Shown: positions 45,986 through 55,963, counted from the stretch's first letter. The stretch: 64,000 bases of DNA from Streptomyces scopuliridis RB72 (GCF_000718095.1 NZ_JOEI01000016.1:1-64000); one strand, 5' to 3'. Numbers and translations are program-made. The notes: generated by a model from the letters alone, not told the origin.

Positions 45986-46018
45986 GTGCCCGGTGGGGGA
46001 CGAACTCCCGCCGGGCAT
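45986..46018. terminator. Terminator after the Gly/Cys-rich gene
   Basis: GTGCCCGG and CCGGGCAT arms surround a partly paired loop, 30 bases after the stop. The next 280 bases to the DUF2617 gene show no gene. Confidence 0.6.
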
Positions 46019-46301
46019 CTCCGTGTTGGCGGCTCCGGCCGTTCGGACGGCAGGACCGGGCCTTCTCCGCCGCGGTTTTGGTTGAACAGTTGAACCCTTG
46101 GGCCCCCGAGGGGATGGAAACCCCTTCAAGTTGGGTAAAAACACTGTGAGCGTCGCGTACTTCGTGCTTCCCTCGCTGTTGAGAGCTTCCAGCCCTCGGA
46201 CCTGATACGGAACCGAGCAGGCGAGCTCCCCCCACAAGCCACTCGCTCATCGTCCGGGACATCCCCGGTCCACCCGTCAAGCGTGTTTGCGGAGCCGACC
46301 C

Positions 46302-46820
46302 ATGCTCACCACCCTCAATACCGCCTACACCGACACCCGCGCCGCTGATCTGGCCTGGGCGTTGGGCCGGGAGCCGGTCCCCGCCCTGGCCGTCCTCGAC
46401 CTCGATCTCGCGGGCGCCGGGCTCCAGCTGAGGCTGCTCGGCGCCTCTCACCAGGTGATTCTGGAGGAGGAGCGGGGCACCTGCTCCGAGACCGTCGCCT
46501 GTATCCCGGGCAGCAGCACACCACTGCCGCTCGGTGTCTCCAAGCGGCTCGGGGACTGGGAGTACGAATTCGCCGCCCGCGTCGAGACGCTCTCCCAGGG
46601 CTCGTTCGCCGGGCGCGCGCAGGAACTGCTCGCACTGGTCGCCGACCACCCGAACGGATTGGCGGGGACGTTCCCCGGCGCCCCGAACGCCTTCACCGCG
46701 ATGCTGGCGCAGCGCGACGGCGGCCAGGTCCGATGGCGTACCTGGCATGCGTATCCACAGGAAGGCCGTCTGGTCGCCACTCGGACGCGGGTGGGGGTCC
46801 GTATGCCTGCCGTGCTGTAG
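46302..46820 (+). CDS. DUF2617 family protein
   Basis: The 172-residue soluble protein begins MLTTLNTAYTDTRAADLAWA and includes LLGASHQVILEEERGTCSET, LPLGVSKRLGDWEYEFAARV, the FPGAPNAFTAM segment and WRTWHAYPQEGRLV. This pattern is what I know as DUF2617, found next to spermidine synthase-like genes in actinobacteria. Function is unknown. The spermidine synthase-like gene follows by 54 bases, so a functional link is plausible. ATG 46302 is used; the frame is open five codons further upstream. Confidence 0.75.
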   Translation: MLTTLNTAYTDTRAADLAWALGREPVPALAVLDLDLAGAGLQLRLLGASHQVILEEERGTCSETVACIPGSSTPLPLGVSKRLGDWEYEFAARVETLSQGSFAGRAQELLALVADHPNGLAGTFPGAPNAFTAMLAQRDGGQVRWRTWHAYPQEGRLVATRTRVGVRMPAVL

Positions 46821-46874
46821 ATACACCCGTGTGGGTGACAAACCGCAATGAATTCGTGACGTAGCGTTACGAAC

Positions 46875-48509
46875 ATGATCGAGCAGTCCGTGTCCTCGCC
46901 GCCCCGAGGTGGCGCGCGGCTTCCCGTGCGCGCGGACGCCGGGCGTTTCCTGATCCTCACCGTGGTCTTCATCTGCGCCGCGTGCGGGCTGGTGTACGAG
47001 CTGGAGCTGGTCGCGCTCGCCTCGTATCTGATCGGGGACTCCGTTACGCAGGCCTCGGTCGTCCTCTCGGTGATGGTCTTCGCGATGGGCGTCGGTTCAC
47101 TGCTCGCGAAGCGGCTGCGGTGCCGCGCCGCGTTCGGATTCGGGCTGCTGGAAGCGGCGTTGGCGCTGCTGGGCGGTTCCTCCGCACTCGTGCTGTACGC
47201 GAGCTTCATATGGCTGGGGGAGTCCCGCTACGCCGTGGTCGGCTTCTCGGTGGCCATCGGCATCCTCATCGGCGCCGAGATCCCGCTGCTGATGGCGCTC
47301 ATCCAGCGGTTCTCCCGGCAGGACGCGGAGGGGACGGTCGCGGATCTCTTCGCGGCCGACTATGTGGGCGCGCTCGTCGGCGGGCTGGCTTTCCCGTTCC
47401 TGCTGCTGCCCTGGCTGGGCCAGCTGACGAGCGCGCTGCTGACGGGCGCGGTGAACGCGGTGGCGGGGGGCGGGCTGGTGCTCTGGCTCTTCCGGCGCGA
47501 TCTGACGCCGCGCTCCCGCTGGGTGCTGGTGACCGTCAACGTGCTGGTGCTGGCCCTGCTCGCCACGGCTGCCGCCCTGGTGGACGACTTCGAACGGGCG
47601 GCGCGGCGGGCGGTCTACGGCGACCAGGTGCGGGTCGCCCTCCACACAGGCGTCCAGGAAGTCGTCATCACGGGCGGCCGGAGCGGGCCGCTGGAGCTGT
47701 ACCTCGACGGGCGGCTGCGGGTCAGCGCGCGCGACGAGTTCCGCTACCACGAGGCGCTGGTACATCCCGCGATGCGCGGGCCGCACGCGCGGGTGCTGAT
47801 CCTGGGCGGGGGCGACGGGCTGGCCGCGCGTGAGGTCCTGCGGTACGGGGACGTCCGCGAGGTCACGGTCGTCGAGCTGGACCCGGGGGTCGTCCGGCTG
47901 GCCCGTACGGATCCCGCGCTGCGGGAGCTGAACGGGGGGGTGTACGGGGACGGGCGGGTGAAGGCGGTGTACGCGGACGCGTTTACGTGGCTACGTGGGG
48001 CGAGGGACGCGGGGGACGCCGGAGGCGTCGGGGGCGGTGGGAGTGGCGCGTACGACGTGGTCATCTCGGATCTGCCGAATCCCGGCGTGACGGCGAGTAC
48101 GAAGCTGTACTCCGAGGAGTTCTACGGCCTGGCCACGCGCGTGCTGGCGGACGGCGGACGGCTGGCGGTGCACGCGGGGTCGCCGGCGACGCAGCGGCGT
48201 ACGTACTGGACGGTGGACGCGACGTTGCGGGCGGCCGGGTTCGGGACCACGCCGTACCACGCGACGGGATGGCCATCGGGCTTCGCGGCGGGCCCCGACC
48301 GGGTCAAGGACGGCACGCCGGCTGTGAGCGACTGGGGGTTCGAGCTGGCGGGGGTGGGCGCGAGCCCGAGGCTGGGGCTGGCGCGGGACGTGCCGCGGTT
48401 GAGGTCGCTGGAGGGGGCGATGCTGGTGGCGGGGGCGAGGGGGGTGGAGCGGACGCGGGTGCGGGGGCTGCCGCCGTCGACGCTGGTGCATCCGCGGTAC
48501 GGGGGGTGA
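46875..48509 (+). CDS. Membrane-fused polyamine aminopropyltransferase-like protein
   Basis: The 544-residue protein has about seven membrane helices (residues 25-240). A spermidine-synthase domain follows with the SAM-binding motif [15 protein letters not shown], the acidic loop VVELDPGVV and the catalytic Asp region [10 protein letters not shown]. Such fused proteins are widespread in actinobacteria, and their true substrate is often unknown, so the SpeE name is withheld. GGGSGAYD just before the catalytic strand is a low-complexity insertion. Confidence 0.85.
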   Translation: MIEQSVSSPPRGGARLPVRADAGRFLILTVVFICAACGLVYELELVALASYLIGDSVTQASVVLSVMVFAMGVGSLLAKRLRCRAAFGFGLLEAALALLGGSSALVLYASFIWLGESRYAVVGFSVAIGILIGAEIPLLMALIQRFSRQDAEGTVADLFAADYVGALVGGLAFPFLLLPWLGQLTSALLTGAVNAVAGGGLVLWLFRRDLTPRSRWVLVTVNVLVLALLATAAALVDDFERAARRAVYGDQVRVALHTGVQEVVITGGRSGPLELYLDGRLRVSARDEFRYHEALVHPAMRGPHARVLILGGGDGLAAREVLRYGDVREVTVVELDPGVVRLARTDPALRELNGGVYGDGRVKAVYADAFTWLRGARDAGDAGGVGGGGSGAYDVVISDLPNPGVTASTKLYSEEFYGLATRVLADGGRLAVHAGSPATQRRTYWTVDATLRAAGFGTTPYHATGWPSGFAAGPDRVKDGTPAVSDWGFELAGVGASPRLGLARDVPRLRSLEGAMLVAGARGVERTRVRGLPPSTLVHPRYGG

Positions 48510-48521
48510 CGGTCGCCTCCC

Positions 48522-48637
48522 GGCGGTGCGCCTCCGGCGGGGGGCGTGGTGCGGGTCGCGGTGTCTCGTGCCGGGTGCCGGGGCGGTGCGCCGTCCGGCG
48601 GGGGTGCGGGTCGCGGTGTCTGGTGCCGGGTGCCGGG
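48522..48637. repeat. Two tandem copies of a 55-60 bp GC-rich unit
   Basis: GGCGGTGCGCC, GTGCGGGTCGCGGTGTCT and GTGCCGGGTGCCGG recur once in order. It starts 13 bases after the preceding stop and is noncoding. Confidence 0.7.
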
Positions 48638-48849
48638 GCCTCCGGAGGTGCGTGTCCGGACTGCTTTCCTCACCGCGCTTCGCGCGAGCTGCGACGCTTT
48701 ACGTCCGGACACCCCGCCCGCCCTCGCGCACGGACCCGTTGCTTGTGCGGGCGGTGAAGGGGGGCGCGCAGGGGTCGTGTCCGGGACACTAAAGCGTGTG
48801 GCCAGATCCGCGCCGTAAATCATGCCGTCCCGGGCGCGAGCCCCGGAGC

Positions 48850-49300
48850 GCACCCCGGCAACAACCCGCACCCGGACCACCGGCCCCAGGCCACAGACGA
48901 CCGCACCCCCGACCACGACCCCCCGCCGGAGGCGAACCGCGCCACCCGGCAACAACCCGCACCCGACCACCGGCCCCAGGCCACAGACGAACGCACCCCC
49001 GACCACGACCCCCCGCCGGAGGCGAACCGCGCCACCCGGCAACAACCCGCACCCGGACCACCTGCCCCGGCCAAAGACGAACGCACCCCGGACCACGACC
49101 CCCCGCAGGACGCGCACCGCACCACCCGGCAACAACCCGCACCCGGAAACCGGCCCCAGCCGAAACGCACCCAGGACCACGACCCCCGCCGGAGGCGAAG
49201 CGCGCGACCCGGCGACGACCCGCACCCGACCACCGGCCCCGGGCCAAAGACGACCGCACCCCGGACCACGGCCCCCGCCGGGACGCGCACCGCGTCTGGA
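48850..49300. repeat. Minisatellite, about five copies of a 90-bp unit
   Basis: GGCAACAACCCGCACCCG recurs at about 48857, 48948, 49038 and 49128, with a degenerate fifth copy at 49211 (spacing 91, 90, 90 and 83). Between these lie the shared blocks CGACCACGACCCCCCGCC and CCACAGACGA. The unit length is near a multiple of three, so long open frames appear on both strands, but they are compositional artefacts. It separates the spermidine synthase-like gene from the CoxG-like gene. Confidence 0.85.
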
Positions 49301-49356
49301 GATCGGGCTCAGCAAAGACCGACGCCCCCCGCCGGACGGCGATAGGCTCAGGGTTT

Positions 49357-50112
49357 ATGGAGCATGAGGTGTTCGTTCCGGTCACGGCGGAGGCTCTTCG
49401 GCAGGCGCTTGGGGATCCCGTTCGCGTCGCTCGTTGTGTGCCTGGGCTTCAGCACGACGCGGAGGAGTCGGCCGGGCCGCTCTCCGGGCGTATGAAGGTG
49501 CGGATCGGCGGCCACACGATCACCTACCGGGGCGCGCTCACGCTCGCCGAGCGGGACGGTGTCTTCGAGGTGGAGGGCGAGGGCGTGGAGGTCCGGGGTT
49601 CGGGCTCCGCCAAGTTGACGCTCACCGTGCGGCTGATGGAGACGCCGGACGGTACGACGCTCGTCTTCACGGGCGGATCGCGTTCGGAGGGCCGGCTCGC
49701 GGAGCTGCCCGCCGAGACGACGACCGCCGCGGCGCGTCGGCTGCTGGACCGTTTCGTCGCGCGGCTGGGGGAGGAATCGGAGCCCCCGGAGGACACCATG
49801 CCCGTGGCGGAGGTGCTGCCGGAGTTCGGCCCCGAGCCGCCGGCGCTCGCGATCGACGGGGAGACCGTCTCCGGCGAGGGGGATTTCATCATTCCGGACG
49901 AGCCGCCGGCCGAGGCCGCGCATGCGCGCCGCACCATGATCGGGCGCAGCGCCGAGGAAGTGGATCACGCGCCGCCGCGTGGGCGTTACGCGCCCGTGCC
50001 CGCGCCCGACACGGGGGGAGCGCGGGCCACGCTGCGCTGGGTCGCGCCCGCCGCCGCGCTCGCGGTCGCCTCCGCCGTGGTGGTCGGACGGGCACTGCGT
50101 CGGCGCAAGTAG
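49357..50112 (+). CDS. CoxG-like SRPBCC protein with C-terminal membrane helix
   Basis: The 251-residue protein starts with an SRPBCC/CoxG-like domain (MEHEVFVPVTAEALRQALGD, VARCVPGLQ, GRMKVRIGGHTITYRGAL; about residues 1-145). A disordered acidic linker and one C-terminal helix (LRWVAPAAALAVASAVVVG) with a basic tail follow. CoxG proteins tether maturation factors to the membrane in CO dehydrogenase systems, but no cox genes are near, so the partner is unknown. The ATG at 49357 starts at the conserved domain. Confidence 0.78.
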   Translation: MEHEVFVPVTAEALRQALGDPVRVARCVPGLQHDAEESAGPLSGRMKVRIGGHTITYRGALTLAERDGVFEVEGEGVEVRGSGSAKLTLTVRLMETPDGTTLVFTGGSRSEGRLAELPAETTTAAARRLLDRFVARLGEESEPPEDTMPVAEVLPEFGPEPPALAIDGETVSGEGDFIIPDEPPAEAAHARRTMIGRSAEEVDHAPPRGRYAPVPAPDTGGARATLRWVAPAAALAVASAVVVGRALRRRK

Positions 50113-50121
50113 TGTCGTGGT

Positions 50122-50916
50122 GTGAGTAGCAGCGAAGAGAGCATCCGACTGGCGGCGGGCGACGCCGAGTTGACCATCACCCCGGCGAACGGCTGCCGGA
50201 TCGGCAGTCTGCGCATCGGCGGGACCGAACTGCTGCGCCAGGGCGAGCGGTACGGCTGCTTCCCGATGGTGCCGTGGTGCGGGCGGATCGCGAACGGCCA
50301 GTTCCGCAACGGCGGGGTCGTCCATCAGATGCCGCTCAACTCCCCGCCGCACGCGATCCATGGCACCGGCCGGGACACGGCCTGGCGTACCGCGCGGGTG
50401 GCAGGGAGCGAGGCGGTGTTCACGTACGACCTGGTCGAGCCCTGGCCGTACAGCGGCCGGGTCACCCAGACCTTCGAGCTGACCGAGGACTCGCTGACGC
50501 TCGGGCTCGGGGTGGAGACGTACGACACGTCCTTCCCGGCCCAGGCCGGCTGGCACCCGTGGTTTCTGCGCGATCTGGGGGAGAGCGAGGTGCGGGTCGA
50601 TTTCGACCCGGCCTGGCAGGAGGAGCGCGGGGCCGACCATCTGCCCACCGGCCGCCGGATCACTCCGCGCCCGGGGCCGTGGGACGACTGCTTCGGGATG
50701 CCCGACGGTGTCGATGTGACGCTGACCTGGCCCGAGCAGCTGGAGCTGAAGGTCACGAGCCGCGCCGAGTGGGTCGTGGTCTACGACGAGCAGGCCGAGG
50801 CGGTCTGTGTGGAGCCGCAGTCGGGCCCGCCGAACGGGCTCAATACCGTGCCCCGGCTGGTCACCCCCGTGGAGCCACTGGAGATCGCCGCGACCTGGCG
50901 CTGGCGGCGGCTCTGA
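50122..50916 (+). CDS. Aldose 1-epimerase family protein
   Basis: The 264-residue protein has the galactose mutarotase-like fold: GCFPMVPWCGRIANGQF (about residue 45), the catalytic His region (PPHAIHGTGRDTAW), QAGWHPWFLRDL and a C-terminal VCVEPQSGPPNGLN with the catalytic Glu. It would interconvert anomers of a hexose or a related sugar. Specificity is unknown. It sits ten bases after the CoxG-like gene and 23 bases before pyrE, so the three may form one transcript. Confidence 0.88.
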   Translation: MSSSEESIRLAAGDAELTITPANGCRIGSLRIGGTELLRQGERYGCFPMVPWCGRIANGQFRNGGVVHQMPLNSPPHAIHGTGRDTAWRTARVAGSEAVFTYDLVEPWPYSGRVTQTFELTEDSLTLGLGVETYDTSFPAQAGWHPWFLRDLGESEVRVDFDPAWQEERGADHLPTGRRITPRPGPWDDCFGMPDGVDVTLTWPEQLELKVTSRAEWVVVYDEQAEAVCVEPQSGPPNGLNTVPRLVTPVEPLEIAATWRWRRL

Positions 50917-50939
50917 GGGGAGCGCCTAAGCTCGTGGGC

Positions 50940-51479
50940 ATGACTGACGTACGGGCTGAGCTGCTGCAACTGATCAAGGACAAGGCCGTGGTGCACGGCA
51001 AGGTGACCCTCTCCTCGGGGCTTGAGGCCGACTGGTACATCGACCTGCGCCGGATCACTCTGGATGGTCATGCCGCACCGCTGGTCGGTCAGGTCATGCT
51101 CGACGCCACCGCCGATCTGGACTTCGACTGCGTCGGCGGGCTGACGCTCGGCGCCGACCCGGTGGCGACGTCGATGCTGCACGCCGCCGCCGCGCGCGGG
51201 CAGCGGCTCGACGCGTTCGTCGTCCGCAAGGCGCAGAAGGCGCATGGCCTCCAGCGCCGGATCGAGGGTACAGACGTCAAGGGGCGCCGCTGTCTGGTGG
51301 TCGAGGACACCTCGACCACGGGCGGTTCGCCGCTGACGGCGGTCGAGGCGGTACGTGAGGCCGGCGGCGAGGTCGTCGCGGTCGCGGTGATCGTGGAGCG
51401 GGGGGCCGCTCCGGCGATCACGGAGGCGGGGCTTCCGTACCTCAATGTCTATGGGCTGGACGAACTGGGTCTCGGCTGA
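50940..51479 (+). CDS. pyrE: Orotate phosphoribosyltransferase
   Basis: The 179-residue protein matches PyrE: HGKVTLSSGLEADWYIDLRR, GLTLGADPVATSML, the flexible catalytic loop with RKAQKAHGLQRRIEG and the PRPP motif CLVVEDTSTTGGSPL (about residues 120-134). It makes orotidine 5'-phosphate from orotate and PRPP in pyrimidine synthesis. The other pyr genes are not here, as is usual for this locus in streptomycetes. ATG 50940 is followed by the conserved N-terminus. Confidence 0.95.
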   Translation: MTDVRAELLQLIKDKAVVHGKVTLSSGLEADWYIDLRRITLDGHAAPLVGQVMLDATADLDFDCVGGLTLGADPVATSMLHAAAARGQRLDAFVVRKAQKAHGLQRRIEGTDVKGRRCLVVEDTSTTGGSPLTAVEAVREAGGEVVAVAVIVERGAAPAITEAGLPYLNVYGLDELGLG

Positions 51480-51634
51480 GCTGGGCTTTCGTCCGGGTGC
51501 CGGCTGTTTCACGTGAAACGGCCGGGACCCGGGTGGAGTCCGTACAGGAGTCTGGAAAGATGGGGTGTGACGATGACGTCGCCCCCAGGTCAGGGACAAG
51601 CACCTCTCACCCGCACATCACAAGGAGCGGCCCG

Positions 51635-52666
51635 ATGCCCATCGCAACCCCCGAGGTCTACGCCGAGATGCTCGATCGGGCGAAGGCAGGCAAGTTCGCC
51701 TACCCGGCCATCAATGTGACCTCGTCCCAGACCCTGCACGCCGCACTGCGTGGCTTCGCGGAGGCCGAGAGCGACGGCATCATCCAGATGTCCACCGGTG
51801 GTGCGGAGTTCCTGGGCGGCCAGTACAACAAGGACATGGTGACCGGTGCGGTCGCCCTCGCCGAGTTCGCGCATATCGTCGCCGCGAAGTACGACATCAC
51901 CGTCGCGCTGCACACCGACCACTGTCCCAAGGACAAGCTCGACGGCTATGTCCGTCCGCTGCTCGACATCTCCGCCGAGCGGGTCGCCGCCGGCCGTAAC
52001 CCGCTCTTCCAGTCGCATATGTGGGATGGCTCCGCCGAGACCCTCGCCGACAACCTGGCCATCGGTGAGGAACTGCTCGCCAAGGCCGCCGCCGCCAAGA
52101 TCATCCTTGAGGTCGAGATCACCCCGACCGGCGGCGAGGAGGACGGCGTCAGCCACGAGATCAACGACGAGCTGTACACCACCGTCGAGGACGCGCTGCG
52201 CACCGCCGAGGCCCTCGGCCTGGGCGAGAAGGGCCGCTACCTGCTGGCCGCGTCCTTCGGCAATGTCCACGGGGTCTACAAGCCGGGCAATGTCGTGCTC
52301 CGCCCCGAGCTGCTCAAGGACCTCCAGGACGGCGTGGCCGCCAAGTACGGCAAGGCCCCGGGCAGCCAGCCCTTCGACTTCGTCTTCCACGGCGGCTCCG
52401 GCTCCACGGCCGAGGAGATCGCCACCGCGCTGGAGAACGGCGTCGTGAAGATGAACCTCGACACCGACACCCAGTACGCCTTCACGCGTCCCGTCGCGGA
52501 CCACATGCTGAAGAACTACGACGGTGTGCTGAAGGTCGACGGCGAGGTCGGCTCCAAGAAGACCTACGACCCGCGCACCTGGGGCAAGCTGGCCGAGGCC
52601 GGCATGGCCAAGCGCGTCACCGAGGCGTGCGCCGCGCTGCGTTCCACGGGCACCAAGCTGAAGTAA
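51635..52666 (+). CDS. fba: Class II fructose-bisphosphate aldolase
   Basis: The 343-residue protein is a class II aldolase: PAINVTSSQTLHAALRGFAE, the zinc ligands in HTDHCPKDKLDG and the catalytic QSHMWDGSA region, EVEITPTGGEEDGV, GNVHGVYKPGN with a metal His, FHGGSGSTAEEI and KMNLDTDTQYAFT. It splits fructose 1,6-bisphosphate in glycolysis. AAGGAG precedes ATG 51635. It follows pyrE after 155 bases, a neighbourhood known from S. coelicolor. Confidence 0.97.
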   Translation: MPIATPEVYAEMLDRAKAGKFAYPAINVTSSQTLHAALRGFAEAESDGIIQMSTGGAEFLGGQYNKDMVTGAVALAEFAHIVAAKYDITVALHTDHCPKDKLDGYVRPLLDISAERVAAGRNPLFQSHMWDGSAETLADNLAIGEELLAKAAAAKIILEVEITPTGGEEDGVSHEINDELYTTVEDALRTAEALGLGEKGRYLLAASFGNVHGVYKPGNVVLRPELLKDLQDGVAAKYGKAPGSQPFDFVFHGGSGSTAEEIATALENGVVKMNLDTDTQYAFTRPVADHMLKNYDGVLKVDGEVGSKKTYDPRTWGKLAEAGMAKRVTEACAALRSTGTKLK

Positions 52667-52773
52667 CGCGCGGGAGCGGTGTCTCCCGTACGCCCGGCAC
52701 CGGTCGCGGTGCCGGGCCCTTCCATACCGTCCGCCGGGTCGCCACCCGGCCGCGTGGCGAGGATGATCCCCGT

Positions 52774-54372
52774 ATGGACATCAGGCTGTCCTCCGCCAAG
52801 GGACGCTGGGTCATTCTGACGACGGTGCTCGGCTCCACCATGGCCCTGCTGGACTCCACCGTCGTCAATGTCGCGCTGCCGCACATCGGGAGGTCCCTCA
52901 ACGCGGATCTCGCGGACCTCCAGTGGACCGTCAACGCCTACATGCTCACGCTGGCCGGGCTGATCCTGCTGGGCGGGTCGCTCGGCGACCGGTACGGCCG
53001 GCGGCGGATCTTCGTGATCGGGATCGTCTGGTTCGCGTGCGGTTCGCTGCTGTGCGGGATCGCGCCGAACGCCCTCGTGCTGATCATCGCCCGTGCGTTG
53101 CAGGGCGTGGGCGGGGCGCTGCTCGTACCGGGCTCGCTCGCGATCATCCAGTCGAGCTTCCATCCGGACGACCGCGCGCGGGCCGTCGGGGTGTGGTCGG
53201 GGCTCGGCGGGGTCGGCGCGGCGGTCGGTCCGTTTCTCGGCGGCTGGCTGGTCGACGGTCCAGGCTGGCGCTGGGTGTTCCTGATCAATGTGCCGCTGGC
53301 CGCGCTGTGCGTACCGGTGGCGCTGCGCCACGTACCGGAGACCAGGGCCCCCGGGCACCACGGCCGGTTCGATGTGCTGGGCGCGTTCCTCGGTGCGGCG
53401 GCGCTGGCCTTGATCACGTACGCGCTGATCGGCAAGGCGCCCTGGTCGGGGGCGGTGGGCGTGCTGATCGCGGTCGCCTTCGTCCTGGTCGAGCGGCGCA
53501 GGGCGGACCCGATGCTGCCGCCGTCGATCTTCGCGTCCCGGCAGTTCACCTCGGTGAATGTGGTGACGCTCTGCGTGTACGCGGCGTTCGGTGGCTTCTT
53601 CTTCCTCGCCGCGCTCCAGCTCCAGGTGGTCGTGGGGTACTCGGCGCTGGGCGCGGGGGCGGCTCTGCTGCCGACGACCGTGCTGATGCTGCTGCTCTCC
53701 GCGCGCTCCGGCGCGCTGGCGGAGCGGATCGGCCCGCGGCTCCCGCTCACTGTGGGGCCGCTGCTGTGCGCGGCCGGGCTGCTGCTGATGGTGCGGGTGG
53801 GCGCGGGCGCCTCGTATCTCGCGGATGTGCTGCCCGCGCTGGTGGTGCTGGGGATGGGCATGGTGACGCTGGTCGCGCCGCTGACGTCGACGGTGCTGGC
53901 CTCCGTGGACAACGCGCGGGCGGGTCTGGCCAGCGGTATCAACAACGCGGCGGCCCGCGCGGCGGGCCTGCTCGCGGTCGCCGCGCTGCCGCTGCTGACG
54001 GGCACGGGCCCGGAGGCGTACCACTCGGCGACGCAGTTCGACACCACCTTCCGCCGTGCGATGCCGATCTGCGCGGGGGTGCTGGTGGCGGGCGCGCTGA
54101 TCGCCTGGGCGACGGTACGTACGCCGAAGACGTCGGCCGACCGGATCGAGCCCGAGTGCCGGGTGAGCTGCGGGCTGTCCGCACCGCCCCTGGAACAGCT
54201 GGCCAGGGAGGGCGGGGACGGCGGGAGCGGGAGCGGGACCGCCAAGGACGGCACCGGACCGGGTGGGGGACCCGGCAGCGGTACGGGCGGCGGATCCGGC
54301 GACGGTTCGAGCGGGGGTTCGGACGGAGGCGGGGACGCGGGGTCCGCGGGGCCGGGGCAAGGCAGACTGTAG
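52774..54372 (+). CDS. DHA2-family MFS drug exporter
   Basis: The 532-residue protein has about 14 membrane helices. MFS landmarks are LDSTVVNVALPHIG in helix 1, GSLGDRYGRRRIF in loop 2-3, ARALQGVGGALLVPGSLAII (motif C region) and PGWRWVFLINVPLA. These place it in the DHA2 group of proton-driven multidrug exporters. The C-terminal 60 residues are a Gly/Ser/Asp-rich tail. The substrate is unknown and no regulator is adjacent. ATG 52774 marks the first residue before the conserved start. The next gene lies three bases after the stop. Confidence 0.9.
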   Translation: MDIRLSSAKGRWVILTTVLGSTMALLDSTVVNVALPHIGRSLNADLADLQWTVNAYMLTLAGLILLGGSLGDRYGRRRIFVIGIVWFACGSLLCGIAPNALVLIIARALQGVGGALLVPGSLAIIQSSFHPDDRARAVGVWSGLGGVGAAVGPFLGGWLVDGPGWRWVFLINVPLAALCVPVALRHVPETRAPGHHGRFDVLGAFLGAAALALITYALIGKAPWSGAVGVLIAVAFVLVERRRADPMLPPSIFASRQFTSVNVVTLCVYAAFGGFFFLAALQLQVVVGYSALGAGAALLPTTVLMLLLSARSGALAERIGPRLPLTVGPLLCAAGLLLMVRVGAGASYLADVLPALVVLGMGMVTLVAPLTSTVLASVDNARAGLASGINNAAARAAGLLAVAALPLLTGTGPEAYHSATQFDTTFRRAMPICAGVLVAGALIAWATVRTPKTSADRIEPECRVSCGLSAPPLEQLAREGGDGGSGSGTAKDGTGPGGGPGSGTGGGSGDGSSGGSDGGGDAGSAGPGQGRL

Positions 54373-54374
54373 GT

Positions 54375-54788
54375 ATGGGTATCCATGAAAACCTCCTGGG
54401 GGGACCGCCCCCCACCCAACTGCCCGACGATCCCGAGCCGCGTGAGCTGCTCGCGAACGGCACGCCGCCCGCCGACGTCGCCGCGAAATATCCGACCTCC
54501 TCGCTGGCCTGGGCACAGCTCGCCGACGGCGCGTTCGAGAGCGGCCGCGTCGTCGAGTCGTACGCGTACGCCAGGACCGGTTACCACCGCGGGCTCGACT
54601 CCCTGCGGCGCAGCGGATGGAAGGGGCACGGCCCGGTGCCGTGGGAGCATGAGCCGAACCGCGGCTTCCTGCGCGCCCTGCACGCGCTCGCCCGCGCCGC
54701 GCAGGCGATCGGGGAGCAGGACGAGTACGAGCGCTGCTCGACGTTCCTGCGTGACTCCTCGCCGCTCGCGGCCGACACCCTCGGCTGA
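54375..54788 (+). CDS. DUF3151 family protein
   Basis: The 137-residue soluble protein reads MGIHENLLGGPPPTQLPDDP, then SSLAWAQLADGAFESGRVVE, SYAYARTGYHRGLDSLRRSG and PNRGFLRALHALARAAQAIG. This is the conserved actinobacterial DUF3151 pattern. It is all-helical and TPR-like, with no catalytic motif. Its start is three bases after the exporter stop, so it is probably translated from the same message, although the functions need not be linked. Confidence 0.85.
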   Translation: MGIHENLLGGPPPTQLPDDPEPRELLANGTPPADVAAKYPTSSLAWAQLADGAFESGRVVESYAYARTGYHRGLDSLRRSGWKGHGPVPWEHEPNRGFLRALHALARAAQAIGEQDEYERCSTFLRDSSPLAADTLG

Positions 54789-55066
54789 CCAGCACCCTCG
54801 GCTGACCGACATCCTCGGCTGACCGGCTCTCCCTCAGGCGCCCACCAGGCGGCCCCGGCCGGCTCTTCCCTCGCGGCCGGCAGACGGCTGATCGCTGCTT
54901 GATCGTTCCGCGACGGAACCTATCGAAGGCCCCGCCCGTCATCCAGGGCGCGGGCCTTCGGTCTGATCGATCGCACGCACCGCAGATCATCAGCCCGCCC
55001 CGGCACAGAGGCCCCCCACCCGCGCCTCTCCCCCCAACGCCGGTCGCACCAGGGGAGAAGTCCGTT

Positions 55067-55963
55067 TTGGGTAAGCGTGCTGCCGTACGCCGAATAGGCC
55101 GCCGCGGTCGTGACCGTGTCCGTGGCCGTGTGCGCGGGAGGCGTCGCGGTCGCGGCCGTCCGCTCGCCCGGCTGGTCCTGGCGGGGCTGGGCCTGGTCGC
55201 CGTACTCCTCGGCGCCGGCGCCGCCCTCGCCGCCTGGCGGGGCGGCGATACGGGAGACAGCGGGGCCACCACGACCGCCGACGTGATCACCGCGTCCCCC
55301 GTCGCGCCCTCCCCGGAACCTCCGTCCCCGGAGCCGCCGCCGTCGTCCCCGCCGCCCAGCGAGCCGGCCGAGGAGGACTCCCCGGAGGCGACGCCCCACG
55401 TCCCCGCCTCCGGCCCCGGCACCTTCACCACCGCGCGTGCGCACGGCGACCCTGTCGGCAAGGGACCGCTGCGCCGCTACCGCGTCCAGGTCGAGAACGG
55501 GATCGACATCTCCGCGAAGGACGCTGCGGCCGAGATCGAGCGGATACTCGCCCATCCGCGCGGCTGGGCCGCGCACGGCCGGGGCTCCTTCCAGCTGGTC
55601 TCCGCGAACGCCGACTTCGTCATCCGTATCGCCACACCCGCCACCGCCGACAAGCTCTGCGGCGCCCAGGGACTCGACACCCACGGCGAGCTGAACTGCG
55701 AGACCGTGGACGGTGTCGTGGTCAATCTGCGGCGCTGGGTCCTGGGGTCCCCGACGTTCGACGGGCCGGCCGCCGACTACCGGCATCTGATCATCAACCA
55801 CGAGGTCGGCCACGAGATCGGCCTGCGCCGGCATCTGGGCTGCTCCGGACCCGGCCGTCCCGCCCCCGTGATGATGCAGCAGATCAAGGGCCTGGACGGC
55901 TGCACTTCCAACGCCTGGCCGTACGACAAGAACGGGAAGTACATCACAGGCCCCGAGCTCTGA
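55067..55963 (+). CDS. DUF3152 secreted metalloprotease-like protein
   Basis: The predicted 298-residue protein has a strongly basic N-terminus (RRGRDRVRGRVRGRRRGRGR), a membrane helix (LVLAGLGLVAVLLGAGAALA), a Pro/Ser/Glu-rich spacer and a DUF3152 domain. That domain includes HLIINHEVGHEIGLRRH with the zinc-binding HExGH motif (about residue 245), four Cys and an MMQQIKGLDGC end. The fold is a metzincin-like protease displayed outside the cell. TTG 55067 is preferred because GGGGAGAAG lies seven bases before it; the longer frame from 54899 lacks a ribosome site. Confidence 0.78.
   Translation: MGKRAAVRRIGRRGRDRVRGRVRGRRRGRGRPLARLVLAGLGLVAVLLGAGAALAAWRGGDTGDSGATTTADVITASPVAPSPEPPSPEPPPSSPPPSEPAEEDSPEATPHVPASGPGTFTTARAHGDPVGKGPLRRYRVQVENGIDISAKDAAAEIERILAHPRGWAAHGRGSFQLVSANADFVIRIATPATADKLCGAQGLDTHGELNCETVDGVVVNLRRWVLGSPTFDGPAADYRHLIINHEVGHEIGLRRHLGCSGPGRPAPVMMQQIKGLDGCTSNAWPYDKNGKYITGPEL

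Noticed and set aside
48122..49315. Long minus-strand frame rich in Gly and Val across the minisatellite
   Set aside because: The frame stays open because the repeat unit is near a multiple of three and very GC-rich; it also covers the end of the spermidine synthase-like gene in antisense and resembles no protein family.
52564..55461. Very long minus-strand frame opposite the MFS exporter and DUF3151 genes
   Set aside because: Antisense shadow of real genes with strong motifs; Arg/Ala/Pro/Gln composition and no domain.
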